IMG/VR virus record: IMGVR_UViG_3300037042_003713
Location: 1-47,762 of that record
Strand: one strand, 5' to 3'
Length of the DNA: 47,762 nt
Origin: a virus
In this document: positions 46,644 to 47,762 of the stretch, piece by piece
Numbering within the stretch: the stretch's first letter is position 1
How the letters are laid out: every line of letters begins with the position of its first letter
Program-made: the position numbers and the translations under genes
Notes under the pieces: generated by a model
Seen by the model: only the letters and a program-made list of their open reading frames with translations
What the model was told of the DNA's origin: nothing
The model's database searches: none

Positions 46644-47762
46644 ACTGCCATCTCTGCGAACTCCCGCTCGACCAGGCGGTCGAGGTCGGAACGACGGCTC
46701 GGCACGGCGAGGTCGTTCGCAACGTCGCGTGCGGACGATGCGGTCTGGTGCAGGTCACGCCGCTTCCGAGCGAGGGCGAGCTCGCCGACTACTACGCGAC
46801 CGAGTACCGCCGCCTGTATCGGCCGATGCCGGTCGGCGGGCACGAGCCTGGGACGTCCGAGTACGAGGCCGCGCTCGACGCGGTCGCGGAGGCGTACGCC
46901 GACCTCCTCGTCGAGCAGCTGGGCCTCGGCCCGGCGTCGCGTGTCCTCGAGGTCGGATGCGGCGACGGCCGGCTCGCGCTCGCGCTGAGCAAGCGCGTCG
47001 GCGAGGTGCTCGCGTGCGAGCTCGACGTCGATGAGCGGCTCAAGGCGTGGGGCCGCGACGTCGACGTGCGCTGGCCGTCGCTCGCGCAGGCGGTCGAGTC
47101 CGGCGAGGTGTTCGACGCCGTGATCTCGTCGCACGTCCTCGAGCACTTGCGCGCGCCTATCGCCGCGCTCGAGACGATGGCGTCGATGCTGACGGTCGAC
47201 GGCGTGATCTGGGCCGAGGTGCCGAACGTACGCCGGCCCTACGGTGACCTCGCGACGCACTACTGGCAGCGCGCGCACCTGTACTCGTTCTCGCCCGAGA
47301 CGGCCGCGCTGACGGCCCTGCGCGCGGGCCTGACGGGGATCGCGTCACGCGCCGAGCAGGCCCACGGCCGCGTGCTGTTCCTGACGGCGCGGAACCCGCA
47401 GGCGCGCACGCCGCGCACGTACGCCGAGTCGGTGCAGCTGCTCGGCGGCGAGCCGCAGACCGGCGTCAAGGTCGCGACCGCGCTCGAGGCGTACCAGCGC
47501 GCGCGTCAAGCGAACGCGGGCCGACGCCTCGGCGAGTTCATGGCGTCGACTGGCGAGGCGGACAGGTGGCTCCGCGAGGAGGTGCAGCGCATGGCCGACG
47601 CGCTCGGCTCGACGATGCACGCGCTTGGCAAGCTCGCGCAGGATCTCGACGAGTACGGGTCGCGCGACTCGACGACCGACGACGAATGGGGCCGCGCGTA
47701 CGAGTGCGGCGAGCGCGCGATGGCCCAGCGCGTCAACGTCGTCGTCTCGCACCTCGCGAACC
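46640..47762 (+). CDS. zinc-ribbon SAM-dependent methyltransferase (3' end beyond window)
   Basis: At least 374 codons, open to the window end. N-terminal MNCHLCELPLDQAV and VACGRCGLVQVTPLPS are the paired CxxC zinc ribbon; ASRVLEVGCGDGRLALALS (about 102-120) is motif I; SSHVLEHLRAPIAALETMA and VIWAEVPNVRRPYGDL follow. Such enzymes occur in polysaccharide and sugar clusters. Coupled to NeuB by ATGA, so it may methylate the nonulosonic acid or a linked sugar. The last about 120 residues are helical and charged. Confidence 0.8.
   Translation, partial: MNCHLCELPLDQAVEVGTTARHGEVVRNVACGRCGLVQVTPLPSEGELADYYATEYRRLYRPMPVGGHEPGTSEYEAALDAVAEAYADLLVEQLGLGPASRVLEVGCGDGRLALALSKRVGEVLACELDVDERLKAWGRDVDVRWPSLAQAVESGEVFDAVISSHVLEHLRAPIAALETMASMLTVDGVIWAEVPNVRRPYGDLATHYWQRAHLYSFSPETAALTALRAGLTGIASRAEQAHGRVLFLTARNPQARTPRTYAESVQLLGGEPQTGVKVATALEAYQRARQANAGRRLGEFMASTGEADRWLREEVQRMADALGSTMHALGKLAQDLDEYGSRDSTTDDEWGRAYECGERAMAQRVNVVVSHLAN

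Noticed and set aside
1-47762. Direct circular closure of the window
   Set aside because: The last gene's frame read across the end into base 1 gives a shadow frame of the first gene, so simple closure is not supported, although gene order (TerL and portal at opposite ends) suggests a permuted map.
1-47762. tRNA genes, integrase, insertion sequences
   Set aside because: I found no cloverleaf with a CCA-type acceptor, no tyrosine or serine recombinase motif and no transposase in any convincing gene.

Overview
This window is a large part of a tailed double-stranded DNA phage genome, or an almost complete one. It has high GC content (roughly two thirds, by spot counts). No integrase, transposase, partition gene, tRNA or rRNA was recognised. 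A lipobox protein beside a membrane-anchored coiled-coil protein at the end of the lysis cassette points to a host with an outer membrane, so probably a high-GC Gram-negative bacterium. The head genes are of the phage Mu type (gp29-like portal, F-like minor head protein, I-like protease/scaffold, T-like major capsid). The tail is a tape-measure type, long and apparently non-contractile. Packaging uses an ordinary TerS/TerL pair and replication a prim-pol/RepA-type set. It is therefore a mosaic and not a Mu-like transposing phage.

Layout. (1) 7-14545, rightward: portal, minor head protein, protease, decoration-like protein, major capsid, head-tail connectors, a 945-residue protein with about 16 beta-type repeats, a glycosyltransferase plus methyltransferase pair, then tail terminator-like and tail tube-like genes. 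(2) 14570-24911, rightward: tail assembly chaperone region, tape measure protein (about 509 aa), baseplate/hub and fibre genes, and a beta-helix plus lectin-like tail spike. (3) 24904-27275, rightward: lysis cassette (small membrane protein, amidase, secreted hydrolase-like protein, spanin-like pair). (4) 37602 back to 27291, leftward: a tightly overlapped early operon of 27 mostly small genes. It includes RecT, an SSB-like protein with a DDIPF tip, a RuvC-like resolvase, Gp157, an adenine-type DNA methyltransferase, a MazG-like protein, zinc-finger and ribbon-helix-helix proteins, and a strange X-Gly dipeptide repeat protein. (5) 37763-43935, rightward: Cro/CI-like regulator, small genes, prim-pol, RepA-like helicase, a winged-helix replication protein containing a candidate origin, TerS and TerL. 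(6) 43936-45024, leftward: a DNA polymerase sliding clamp (DnaN). (7) 45067-47762, rightward: NeuA-like and NeuB-like nonulosonic acid genes and a zinc-ribbon methyltransferase cut by the window end.

How it works together. RecT, the SSB-like protein and the RuvC-like resolvase form a recombination set. Prim-pol, helicase, winged-helix initiator and phage clamp form a replication set that would still need a host polymerase. The NeuB/NeuA pair, with the glycosyltransferase and methyltransferases, could make and attach an activated nine-carbon sugar to virion, DNA or host surface.

Most noteworthy signals: a canonical -1 slippery heptamer with a downstream hairpin in the portal/minor-head overlap, where the portal C-terminal domain seems to lie in the second frame; a cluster of palindromes in a sharp AT-rich dip inside the replication protein gene (candidate origin); two leftward promoters that share GAAACTATTT exactly 12 nt upstream of a TNGACA -35 box; and the gene made almost only of (S/D/N/Y)-G dipeptides.
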